Shown here: positions 1-7,671 of the stretch, piece after piece
Position numbering within the stretch: position 1 is the first letter of the stretch
How the letters are laid out: each line of letters opens with the position of its first letter
DNA from: Enteractinococcus sp.
Lineage (GTDB): Bacteria; Actinomycetota; Actinomycetes; Actinomycetales; Micrococcaceae
Direction: 5' to 3'
Assembly: GCA_029267455.1 (NCBI GenBank)
Contig: JAJUIX010000038.1
Coordinates: 1 to 8,741 of the forward strand
DNA length: 8,741 nucleotides
Notes under the pieces: generated by a model
Seen by the model: the letters and a program-made list of their open reading frames with translations, nothing else
Told to the model about the DNA's origin: nothing
Database searches by the model: none
Program-made: the position numbers and the translations under genes

Positions 1-591
1 CCGAATCAGAAAAAGCGACACGACTCCCAGCACAGCGGAGATCCAGAAGATTGAGCGCCAACCGAGCGGGGAAGTGGCCATGAACCCACCAAATAGCGCG
101 GTCAGGCCAGAACCGCCCCACGACCCAATGGACCAGTAGGATATCGCGCGCTGACGATCTTTCCCCTCGTAGAAGTCTTTGAGCAGGGCCATGGAAGACG
201 GCATGATTGCTGCCGCGGAAAGCCCCTGGACGACACGCCCGGCGAGCAACATGAAGCTGGTGAACGCGCCCATATTTTCCGGAGTCAGAGCGATCAGCAG
301 CGAGCCGAGGATCGACAGGATAATACCAATGCGAAGAATCTTGACCCGGCCGATGCGGTCGGCAAGACCACCGGCGATAACAATGAACAACCCGGAAAAC
401 AGCGAGGTAATAGATACCGCGAGATTCGCTGTCGTCAGCTCAATGCCCAGTTCAGATTGAATACCGGGAATGACATTCAACAGGGTTTGTGCGAAAAGCC
501 AGAAGGTAATGACGGCAATGACGACACCGAGCAACCATTTATCGTCGGCTTTCCAACTCGTATCCGCGGGCACTGATGAGGTGGTACTCAT
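1..591 (-). CDS. MFS transporter, DHA2 (QacA-like) family, partial at left edge
   Basis: This is the N-terminal 197 codons of a major facilitator transporter; the frame stays open through position 1, so the C-terminal part is outside the window. The protein begins MSTTSSVPADTSWK and shows hydrophobic segments at about residues 20-42, 56-76, 87-103, 112-135, 152-172 and 179-196. MFS motif A (GGLADRIGR, residues 74-82) lies between the second and third segments, and the motif B-like GRVVQGLSAAAIMPSS is at 118-133. These are typical of proton-driven DHA2 exporters, usually about 450-500 residues with 14 helices. The motif C region (GSWGGSGLTALFGG, 156-169) lacks the usual GP pair. The ATG at 591 has a strong AGGAGGG site that overlaps the stop codon of the upstream amidohydrolase, so the two genes look translationally coupled. 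Substrate unknown; efflux or uptake of a compound related to the amidohydrolase reaction is inference. Confidence 0.88.
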   Translation of the reverse strand, partial: MSTTSSVPADTSWKADDKWLLGVVIAVITFWLFAQTLLNVIPGIQSELGIELTTANLAVSITSLFSGLFIVIAGGLADRIGRVKILRIGIILSILGSLLIALTPENMGAFTSFMLLAGRVVQGLSAAAIMPSSMALLKDFYEGKDRQRAISYWSIGSWGGSGLTALFGGFMATSPLGWRSIFWISAVLGVVSLFLIR

Positions 592-594
592 GGA

Positions 595-601
595 CCCTCC
601 T
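595..601 (-). promoter_or_regulatory. Ribosome-binding site overlapping the upstream stop codon
   Basis: On the minus strand the sequence AGGAGGG begins inside the TAG stop of the amidohydrolase (600-602) and ends three bases before the transporter ATG (589-591). A ribosome ending the first gene sits on the initiation site of the second, which supports a coupled two-gene operon and fixes the transporter start. Confidence 0.75.
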
Positions 602-1823
602 AGTCTTGAGCGAGGTAGGCCAAAGCGGCTACCACTTGTGTTTGCACGCCAATTTCTAAAGTGGGATCAATTTCTGGGGCGAAAAACGGTGAGTGATTTG
701 CCGGAATGTCTTCGGAGAGCGTGCCCTGCTCGAGCGCTCGGCGATATTTCTCCGGGGCAACGGAACCAATAAACCAGTATGCATACGGGATATCAAAAGC
801 GTCCGGAATGCGACTGAAATCCTCCGAAGCAGTGTAGGGCTTCGTTTCATACACGGCCTCGGAACCGAAGAATTGAGTGAAGGCTTCGGTCACCTTCTCG
901 TTGACGGTCGGATCGTTGTGGGTCAATGGGAACTGATCATAGTACTCAAATTCTGGTTCCTGTGGTGAACCGGAGGCCTCACACTCGGCCCGCACAATGC
1001 GTTCTATCGCCGCCATGATACGTTGTCGAAGCTCTGGGTCATAGGTCCTGAGATTGAGCAACAATTCGGCACGATCCGCGATAATATTCGATTTCGATCC
1101 CGCATTGAGCGCACCGACCGTCACGACCGCAAATTCTCCCGGTTTCGTTTCCCGAGAGACAATCGTTTGCAGTCGCATCACAATTGACGAAGCCAGCACG
1201 ACGGGATCTACCGCGTTATGCGGCATGGAACCGTGGGCCCCGCGACCGTACACGATAATCTTCAGCGAATCCCCAGCGGACAATATCGGGCCGGCACTGG
1301 TGCCTATGGTGCCTGCTTCGGTTGGCATCACGTGCTGAGACAGTGCTACTTCAGGCGTGGGAATTTTGTCGACCAGACCGTCGTCGAGCATGGCTTGAGC
1401 GCCCTGGGCAGTCTCTTCAGCGGGCTGGAACAAACCAATGTAGGTCCCGGACCAGGAGTCTTTATTCGTTGCTAGCACCTCAACCGCACCTAAGAGGGTG
1501 GCCACGTGCATGTCGTGGCCACAGGCGTGCATTGCTCCGTCAATCTGAGATGAGTATTCCAGTCCCGTTTGTTCTGCTACGGGCAGCGCATCCGTGTCAG
1601 CCCGAGCTAAAACAGTAGGACCGGTGCCATTGCGTATCACCGCAACAACCCCGGTCCCACCGATGCGTTGAACTTCAACATCGAGACGGCTCAGCTCAGT
1701 CTCAATGCGTTCAGCCGTGGCGTGTTCTTCTAAGCTGAGTTCTGGGTGCTGGTGTATCTCGCGATATACCTGGCGTAGTCGGGTGAGTATGTCATCGAGA
1801 TTCGTCAGAATGTGTGTGGTCAA
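600..1823 (-). CDS. M20-family amidohydrolase (hippurate hydrolase / N-acyl-amino acid amidohydrolase type)
   Basis: A cytoplasmic metallo-amidohydrolase of 407 residues, the normal length for the M20D/hippurate hydrolase group, which cleaves N-acyl bonds of amino acids and related amides. Visible motifs are RADTDALP (74-81), HACGHD (99-104), QPAEE (133-137), SQHV (162-165), GRGAHGSMPH (193-202, start of the lid/dimerisation domain), ASEDF (332-336) and NHSPFF (376-381). By family precedent the two-metal site would use C101, H103, E137, H164 and H377, with E136 as the general base; all are present. There is no signal peptide. The start is TTG at 1821-1823, preceded by GGGAGGT at good spacing; no ATG or GTG fits better. 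It is first in an operon with the DHA2 transporter, separated by 8 nt. The family is certain. The substrate is not: hippurate, N-acetyl-amino acids and plant-hormone conjugates are all possible. Confidence 0.93.
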   Translation of the reverse strand: MTTHILTNLDDILTRLRQVYREIHQHPELSLEEHATAERIETELSRLDVEVQRIGGTGVVAVIRNGTGPTVLARADTDALPVAEQTGLEYSSQIDGAMHACGHDMHVATLLGAVEVLATNKDSWSGTYIGLFQPAEETAQGAQAMLDDGLVDKIPTPEVALSQHVMPTEAGTIGTSAGPILSAGDSLKIIVYGRGAHGSMPHNAVDPVVLASSIVMRLQTIVSRETKPGEFAVVTVGALNAGSKSNIIADRAELLLNLRTYDPELRQRIMAAIERIVRAECEASGSPQEPEFEYYDQFPLTHNDPTVNEKVTEAFTQFFGSEAVYETKPYTASEDFSRIPDAFDIPYAYWFIGSVAPEKYRRALEQGTLSEDIPANHSPFFAPEIDPTLEIGVQTQVVAALAYLAQD

Positions 1824-1855
1824 TGCTAACCTCCCGGTCGTACGGATCTGCCTTC

Positions 1856-1861
1856 AGTATA
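1856..1861 (-). promoter_or_regulatory. Candidate -10 box for the amidohydrolase operon
   Basis: The minus strand reads TATACT, five of six matches to the sigma-70/SigA -10 consensus, about 33 nt upstream of the TTG start. The -35 region near 1878-1884 reads CCTGTT or CTGTTT and is weak. This would give a short leader of about 25 nt. It is seen by eye only. Confidence 0.35.
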
Positions 1862-1941
1862 TGGACGGGGATACAGAAAACAGGGGTCAGCAGCGCCTTT
1901 TCTGCGAAGATGGGGTTCCGAGATTTCAGGAGTAACTACAG

Positions 1942-1977
1942 ATGCGCACCAATTTGGGCGATAGGGTGGCGATGTGA
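1942..1977 (+). CDS. Putative 11-codon upstream ORF overlapping the MFS start
   Basis: An ATG at 1942 opens a reading frame encoding MRTNLGDRVAM, ending in TGA at 1975-1977. It has its own AGGAG site at 1928-1932, nine bases before the ATG, a better-looking site than the GGGTGG four bases before the transporter GTG. The stop overlaps the GTG start at 1974-1976 by two bases. This is the arrangement of a leader peptide that could feed ribosomes to the downstream gene by termination-reinitiation. The peptide has no run of regulatory codons suggesting amino-acid attenuation. It could be a chance ORF: eleven codons give no statistical support for coding. Confidence 0.35.
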   Translation: MRTNLGDRVAM

Positions 1978-3143
1978 TCTCCACCGCAGTCAAAGCAGGA
2001 GCCCGCCGACCACCGGGCGCGATGGCCGTGGCCGCTTTCACCTCCAGCGTGGATCGTTTTGGTATCTCCCCGCTGTTGGTTCTCATCGCCACGGACTTCG
2101 GGGTGCCTCTCAGCGCTTCGGTCATGACCGCCTCCGTGTACTTTTTTACCTACGGCCTTGGCCAACCGGTGTGGGGCATGCTCTCAGATCGGTTTGGTCG
2201 ACTGCCGGTCATGCGCATCGCCCTTGTTGGTGCACTACTGTGCGGGTTAGGGTCGGCATTTGCGCCCACCGTAGAGACCTTGATGGTAGCTCGCGCCCTG
2301 ACAGGAGCGTTTTTCGGGGCGGTCATCCCAGCTTCTATTACCTACGTTGGAGATACCACTGAACTGCGGCACCGCCAGTCAGCATTATCCGATCTGATGG
2401 CTGCCGTCGCCCTGGGCACCGCGTTCGCTACGGCCGGTGCGGGGATCCTTGGCCAGGTGGTAAGTTGGCGCGTCGTGTTCGCGGTCTCCGCCCTGTTTGC
2501 ACTTGTGAGCCTGATCCCGTTATGGCGACTGGCCGAACCAGACCGTGACATACGTACCAGTGTTAGCAGCGCCCTTCGAATATTGTTCCACCAAAAGTGG
2601 GCTTGGTTGATTTTCGGTCTGGCCTTTCTTGAAGGCGCGCTGGTATTGGGCATTCTGACGTTACTTGCCCCGGCTTTAGAATCCCAAGGCGTGGGCACGA
2701 GTCTTGCCGGTCTGTCCGTGGCAGCTTACGGTGTGGCGACCCTGGGTTTCTCACGGTTGGTTCGTCCGATGACCCTGAGATTGTCTGCGCCCAGAGTGCT
2801 GGCGATTGGCGGTGTATGTCTCGTCGTCGGCCTGGGCCTCGTCGCGATCCATTTGTCAATCATCACGGTGGTGGCAGCCGCGCTCATGTTGGGCGGGGCG
2901 TGGGCGTTTATGCATACCGGTCTGCAGTCCTGGGCGACACAGGTGGTACCGAAAGCCCGTGGCATGGCGGTAGCGTTCTTTGCGGGAGCAGTTTTTGCAG
3001 GAAGCGCGGTCAGCTCAGCCCTTGCCGGGGCGTTAGCAGAAGCCGGTCGGTGGACGGTGATCTTTGGGACCGGGGCAGCGGTGGCCGTGGCGTTAACAAT
3101 CATGGCTGCAGCAGGATTAGCCCGCTATCAAGCCACCCGCTAG
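1974..3143 (+). CDS. MFS transporter, DHA1-like, 12-helix type
   Basis: A 389-residue integral membrane protein of major facilitator length for 12 helices. Motif A is clear between helices 2 and 3 (GMLSDRFGRLPVMR, residues 68-81), followed by alternating hydrophobic segments to the C-terminus, with a longer polar stretch near 176-195 as the central loop between the two six-helix halves. Helix 4 carries R107 in ARALTGAFFGAVIP, as in motif B of drug:H+ antiporters. The antiporter motif C is degenerate (GTAFATAGAGILG, 148-160, without the usual proline), so export is likely but not certain. The chosen start is GTG at 1974; an in-frame ATG at codon 17 is the alternative. It is divergent from the amidohydrolase operon across about 150 bp and may share control with it. 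No strong promoter or terminator is evident for this gene. Substrate unknown. Confidence 0.85.
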   Translation: MISTAVKAGARRPPGAMAVAAFTSSVDRFGISPLLVLIATDFGVPLSASVMTASVYFFTYGLGQPVWGMLSDRFGRLPVMRIALVGALLCGLGSAFAPTVETLMVARALTGAFFGAVIPASITYVGDTTELRHRQSALSDLMAAVALGTAFATAGAGILGQVVSWRVVFAVSALFALVSLIPLWRLAEPDRDIRTSVSSALRILFHQKWAWLIFGLAFLEGALVLGILTLLAPALESQGVGTSLAGLSVAAYGVATLGFSRLVRPMTLRLSAPRVLAIGGVCLVVGLGLVAIHLSIITVVAAALMLGGAWAFMHTGLQSWATQVVPKARGMAVAFFAGAVFAGSAVSSALAGALAEAGRWTVIFGTGAAVAVALTIMAAAGLARYQATR

Positions 3144-3214
3144 GCACGCTGCGCGTACTCGATTCTTGGCGGAAATCGGTCGAGAAGGGGACTGGAGCAT
3201 TTCACACGAGCGCC

Positions 3215-3220
3215 TATAAC
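3215..3220 (+). promoter_or_regulatory. Candidate -10 box upstream of the SseB-family gene
   Basis: TATAAC matches five of six positions of the -10 consensus and lies in the 149-nt gap before the gene at 3293. The region 17 bp upstream (CTGGAG at 3192-3197) is a poor -35. Transcription would begin near 3227, leaving a leader of about 65 nt. If real, this gene is transcribed independently of the MFS gene before it. Confidence 0.35.
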
Positions 3221-3292
3221 GCGTAGCGTGGAGGGTGTCAGGCCTGTGTGAAATTGCAGGTGCGAAAGTGAACCAGTATTTGAGGTACGAAG

Positions 3293-3709
3293 ATGACACA
3301 GGAGACCGGATTCCCCGAGCAGACCAATCTGCTAGAAAAGCTCGCCATCGCCACCGAGGGGGAGACGACGAATGACCAGGTGGTGGACGTCATCAACGCG
3401 TTTTTGAACTCGCAGGTGGTGTTCCCATCTGTTGATAAAGCCGGTGAAGATGGTTCTGTGAGCCCGCTGATGCTCCAGGACACCGATGGCAACCCCGTGA
3501 TGCCACTCTTTACCTCGCCCGAAGGTATCCCAGACGATTTCTCTGAAGCAGCCCCGCACGTCAGTGTGGTTCCTGGTTCAGCCGTGATCCAATCGGTTAC
3601 TGATGCCGGTATTGTTATTGACTTTGGCTCCGACCATCAATTCGGGTTAGCGAAAGATCAGGTCGACGCTGTTCGTCGTGAAATTGTCAACCAGCTCGGC
3701 GACGCCTAA
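3293..3709 (+). CDS. SseB family protein
   Basis: A small soluble protein of 138 residues, acidic, with no signal peptide or membrane segment. It matches the pattern of the SseB N-terminal domain: an opening helix ending in FLNSQVVFPS (about residues 37-46), a strand-turn-strand with DGNPVMPLFTS (about 63-73), then a conserved pocket region and VVPGSAVIQ near 92-100, with a final amphipathic helix (about 120-135). The domain is widespread in actinobacteria as a stand-alone protein. Its name comes from a Salmonella type III secretion protein, but secretion is not implied here, and the biochemical role of the family is not established. The ATG at 3293 is preceded by TGAGGT with six bases of spacing, which decides the start. 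It ends 28 nt before a strong shared terminator. Confidence 0.72.
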   Translation: MTQETGFPEQTNLLEKLAIATEGETTNDQVVDVINAFLNSQVVFPSVDKAGEDGSVSPLMLQDTDGNPVMPLFTSPEGIPDDFSEAAPHVSVVPGSAVIQSVTDAGIVIDFGSDHQFGLAKDQVDAVRREIVNQLGDA

Positions 3710-3737
3710 GGCGTTGCGATAGGTCTAGATTTTCCCA

Positions 3738-3780
3738 AAAACTCCAGGCTGCAGATCAGTGATCTGCAGCCTGGAGTTTT
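3738..3780. terminator. Bidirectional intrinsic terminator, perfect 20-bp stem
   Basis: The arms 3738-3757 and 3761-3780 are exact inverted complements around the 3-nt loop AGT. The outer base of the stem is A4 on the left and T4 on the right, so both strands carry a run of T after a GC-rich core (CTCCAGGC). It lies between the convergent SseB-family gene (ends 3709) and the SurA-type lipoprotein gene (ends 3790) and can terminate both. Confidence 0.93.
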
Positions 3781-3789
3781 GTAGGGGTG

Positions 3790-4545
3790 TTAGAGCTTCG
3801 TTTCGATCTCGGTGTCGTTTCGAAGCTCATCTAAAAATTTCGAGATGGCTTCGTTTTCTTTTTGCATAACGGCCTGCTGTTTCAACTGAGGTTCCATCTC
3901 TTCAAATGACGGTGCCTCTTGGGCCTGTTCTTCCTCGACCTGCTCATTCATCGCCTCGAGCTGTTCTACCTGCGTGTCATACATTTCCTTCAGTTCTTTA
4001 TCTGAAGGCTCCTTGACATCGAGGGTTTCGACAACTTGGTCAATGAGGACTTCTTTCTGGAGGTCTTCACGGATCCGTTCTTCGGAGAGTCCCTGCCCTT
4101 TCAGCTCTTCCATGAGCTTCTCAGAGGACTCTAAACCGTTGTCTTCGGCCATCTTGGCAAGATACTCATCAACATCTTCTTCTGAAGCACTGAAACCTTG
4201 TTCTTCGGCTTCCATGACTAACAGCTCACTGTTGATCAACATCTCCAAGGCTTGCTGCTTGAGCTTGTCCTGGTCTGGTTCCTCGCCACTCATTTGCGCC
4301 TGCATGGCCAACTGTTGAAATTGAGCCTCATAGTTCTCAGCGAAGGTTTCACCTGAGATCTCTTTGCCATCCACAACGGCAACGACCTCTGGAATATTAT
4401 CCAGTTCAGGTTCCGGCATGGCCTGCTGGCCCTGCTCTTCGGTCTGGGAAGCGTTATCGGTGGCTGCTTGATTATCTGCGCCGCATGCCGCAAGACCAAA
4501 TACGGCGGCCACTGCAGCGAGACCGAGGAGGAACTTCTTGGGCAT
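3790..4545 (-). CDS. SurA N-terminal-type lipoprotein lacking a PPIase domain
   Basis: A predicted secreted lipoprotein of 251 residues. The signal peptide is MPKKFLLGLAAVAAVFGLAAC, with lipobox LAAC and lipidated C21. A low-complexity acidic/Gln linker (22-50) leads into the SurA/PrsA N-terminal helical domain. This starts VVAVVDGKEISGETF (54-68), with a typical LINSELLVMEAEEQG helix (103-117) and a VKEPSDKELKEMYD segment (177-190). In PrsA and SurA a parvulin isomerase domain would follow; here there is only a Glu/Gln-rich linker (about 191-213) before the closing helix (214-242). It is therefore probably an extracytoplasmic chaperone or holdase without isomerase activity. The start was moved to the ATG at 4543-4545: it has AGAAGGGGG at proper spacing and places the signal peptide at the N-terminus. 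An in-frame TTG 46 codons upstream is disfavoured. The protein is very rich in Glu and Asp. Confidence 0.87.
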   Translation of the reverse strand: MPKKFLLGLAAVAAVFGLAACGADNQAATDNASQTEEQGQQAMPEPELDNIPEVVAVVDGKEISGETFAENYEAQFQQLAMQAQMSGEEPDQDKLKQQALEMLINSELLVMEAEEQGFSASEEDVDEYLAKMAEDNGLESSEKLMEELKGQGLSEERIREDLQKEVLIDQVVETLDVKEPSDKELKEMYDTQVEQLEAMNEQVEEEQAQEAPSFEEMEPQLKQQAVMQKENEAISKFLDELRNDTEIETKL

Positions 4546-4555
4546 ATATGCCCCC

Positions 4556-4577
4556 TTCTGTACTACTTCTGTACTAC
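4556..4577. repeat. 11-bp perfect tandem repeat in the lipoprotein leader
   Basis: The 11-mer TTCTGTACTAC occurs twice back to back (4556-4566 and 4567-4577). Read on the minus strand it is GTAGTACAGAA twice, with the second copy running directly into the GGGGG of the lipoprotein ribosome-binding site. It may be a slippage product or a regulator or RNA-binding site; no function can be assigned from sequence. Confidence 0.8.
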
Positions 4578-4595
4578 TAAATCGGAGTCGCGGCG

Positions 4596-4604
4596 ACAGT
4601 AACA
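4596..4604 (-). promoter_or_regulatory. Candidate extended -10 promoter for the lipoprotein gene
   Basis: The minus strand reads TGTTACTGT, an extended TGn motif followed by TACTGT (TAnnnT pattern). The -35 region 17 bp upstream (ACAACA at 4619-4624) matches only half the consensus. Transcription would start near 4589, so the 11-bp tandem repeat would lie within the short leader. Weak, by-eye call. Confidence 0.28.
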
Positions 4605-4676
4605 GAAAAAACTGGGAATGTTGTTCAGCAGATACCCAGCCCGCATTCAGTTCTGAGACCCGGTTAAAGCTTTCCG

Positions 4677-4705
4677 TTGTCAAAAATCCGACACCTTATT
4701 AGGCT
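4677..4705 (+). promoter_or_regulatory. Candidate promoter for the O-demethylase/aldehyde dehydrogenase operon
   Basis: TTGTCA (4677-4682, five of six to the -35 consensus) is followed after 17 bp by TAGGCT (4700-4705, TAnnnT type). It lies in the 232-bp gap between the divergent lipoprotein and O-demethylase genes. The leader would be about 65 nt. Just at the -10 box the hexamers TTAGGC and TTAGGA occur in tandem (4699-4710), a possible operator half-site pair. No transcription factor gene is adjacent to suggest a regulator. Confidence 0.35.
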
Positions 4706-4708
4706 TAG

Positions 4709-6211
<1,503 letters not shown>

Positions 6212-6216
6212 CCATC

Positions 6217-7668
6217 ATGACGAAAAACATTCTCACCACCCCGCTGTACTACGGCGGCCAAGAACACCATACCGTCCACACCATGGAAATCATCAACCCC
6301 GCCCGACCCTCGCACGTGGTAGGTGAGGCCTCAGCAGCCAGCGCGGCTCAAGCATTAGAAGCAGTGGCGGCCGCCAAGCAAGCGTTTCCGGACTGGGCCG
6401 CAACAAGCCCCAGCGAAAGGGCAAGACTCTTGCTGGAAGCCTCGGAAACCGTCATGGTGGATTCCGAACGCGAAGCGACCCTGTTATCCGAGGAAAACGG
6501 CAAAATCATTCCCGAATCAACCTTCGATCTGCTGGGATTAGTTCAGCGCACGGAATTCGCCTGTGAGCTTGTGGACGACGTCGACACAGTCGAGACCCTG
6601 CCGGGTCCGCCCGTCGAGACGCTGATTTCGCATAAGCCCATGGGCGTGGTCACGATCATTGTGCCGTTCAACTGGCCCATCGCTATCCTCGGGGCTTCGA
6701 TGCCGTATGCGCTGCTGGCCGGGAATACGGTTATTGTGAAACCGCCACCCAGCGCCCCGTTGGCGATCACCCGCGCCGTGCAACGTTACGCTGAGAAACT
6801 GCCACCGGGTGTGCTCAATGTCGTCACCGGCGAAGATGCGGTCATTGGGGCGCCGCTGGTGGCGAATGAGGACGTGGCGAAGGTCTGCTTTACGGGTTCG
6901 GTCAATGGCGGCAAACGGATCATGACCATGGCGGCCGAAACCATGACCAGTGTCCTGTTGGAGCTTGGCGGTAACGACGGGGTGTTGATCTTAGAGGATG
7001 CCGAATTCACCGAAGAAAATATGGATGGGCTATTTGCCGGTATTTTTGCGTCGACGGGACAAATCTGTATGAACGCAAAACGTATTTACGTTCACTCATC
7101 CAAAAAACAAGAACTCATTGAGGAGCTCGCCAAGCGTTTAGAACAGGTCAAGTTAGGCCCGGCCTCCGACCCGGAGACGACGATGGGTCCGCTACATCAG
7201 ACGCCGCATTGGCATTACGTCACCGAGCTGGTGCAACAGGCCAAGGATGCAGGAGCCGAGGTGCGGGAATTCGGTAAGCTGCCCACGGGTGCCTGGGCCG
7301 GTGGGAACTTCATGCTGCCGTCGCTCATCATCGAGCCGGACCCCTCGTTACGCGTCGTGGTCGAAGAACAATTCGGTCCTACGATTCCGATCATCAGTTT
7401 CGACGACGTCGAAGAGGGGATCCGGCTTATGAATGACACCCGGTACGGGCTGTGCAATAGCGTGTGGACGTCCAGCGAGGAAACTGCCCGCGAGGTCGGC
7501 TCGCGGCTTGAGGCGGGTTATGTTTTCCACGACTCTCACGGGGCGCCCACGCTTGATCAACGGGCACCCTTTGGCGGGGTCAAACAATCTGGGATGGGAC
7601 GCGAAATGGGGCGTATAGGTTTGCGGAACTTCCAAGAGCCGCATTCCCTGGGGCTCAGCAAGAGCTAA
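6217..7668 (+). CDS. Aldehyde dehydrogenase, NAD(P)-dependent (benzaldehyde/vanillin dehydrogenase-like)
   Basis: A soluble aldehyde dehydrogenase of 483 residues, the normal family length, oxidising an aldehyde to its carboxylic acid. Numbered from the chosen start, the motifs are VPFNWP with N152, KPPPSAP with K175 for cofactor binding, FTGSVNGGK (225-233), LELGGND with general base E249, GQICMNAKR with catalytic C284, EEQFGP with E384, and the closing PFGGVKQSGMGRE. All catalytic residues are intact. The ATG at 6217 lies 5 nt after the upstream stop and agrees with the expected N-terminus (MTKNILTTPLYYGGQ). An in-frame ATG at 6187, overlapping the upstream gene by 25 nt and preceded by GAGGG, would add ten residues and cannot be excluded. 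Pairing with a LigM-like demethylase suggests an aromatic aldehyde such as vanillin; the family alone does not prove the substrate. Confidence 0.92.
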   Translation: MTKNILTTPLYYGGQEHHTVHTMEIINPARPSHVVGEASAASAAQALEAVAAAKQAFPDWAATSPSERARLLLEASETVMVDSEREATLLSEENGKIIPESTFDLLGLVQRTEFACELVDDVDTVETLPGPPVETLISHKPMGVVTIIVPFNWPIAILGASMPYALLAGNTVIVKPPPSAPLAITRAVQRYAEKLPPGVLNVVTGEDAVIGAPLVANEDVAKVCFTGSVNGGKRIMTMAAETMTSVLLELGGNDGVLILEDAEFTEENMDGLFAGIFASTGQICMNAKRIYVHSSKKQELIEELAKRLEQVKLGPASDPETTMGPLHQTPHWHYVTELVQQAKDAGAEVREFGKLPTGAWAGGNFMLPSLIIEPDPSLRVVVEEQFGPTIPIISFDDVEEGIRLMNDTRYGLCNSVWTSSEETAREVGSRLEAGYVFHDSHGAPTLDQRAPFGGVKQSGMGREMGRIGLRNFQEPHSLGLSKS

Positions 7669-7671
7669 GGC

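Noticed and set aside
1814..2362. 182-codon plus-strand open frame overlapping the start of the MFS gene
   Set aside because: Its product is Arg/Ser/Trp-rich with no hydrophobic pattern or family resemblance, and it is out of frame with a clear MFS transporter covering most of its length.
3144..3292. Possible small gene or rho-independent terminator after the MFS gene
   Set aside because: No stable GC-rich hairpin with a T-run is visible, and open frames here are antisense or extend out of frame from the MFS gene.
4546..4683. 46-codon N-terminal extension of the lipoprotein from an in-frame TTG
   Set aside because: It would bury the signal peptide and lipobox behind 46 residues, and the ATG at 4545 has a strong ribosome-binding site.
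4678..4683. Perfect TTGACA on the minus strand as a -35 box for the lipoprotein gene
   Set aside because: No TAnnnT-like -10 sequence occurs at 16-19 bp spacing; the hexamer more likely reflects the overlapping plus-strand TTGTCA.
4694..4703. CCTTATTAGG, a CC(A/T)6GG palindrome-like motif
   Set aside because: It resembles a eukaryotic CArG box only by chance; it is a single copy and not a perfect inverted repeat.
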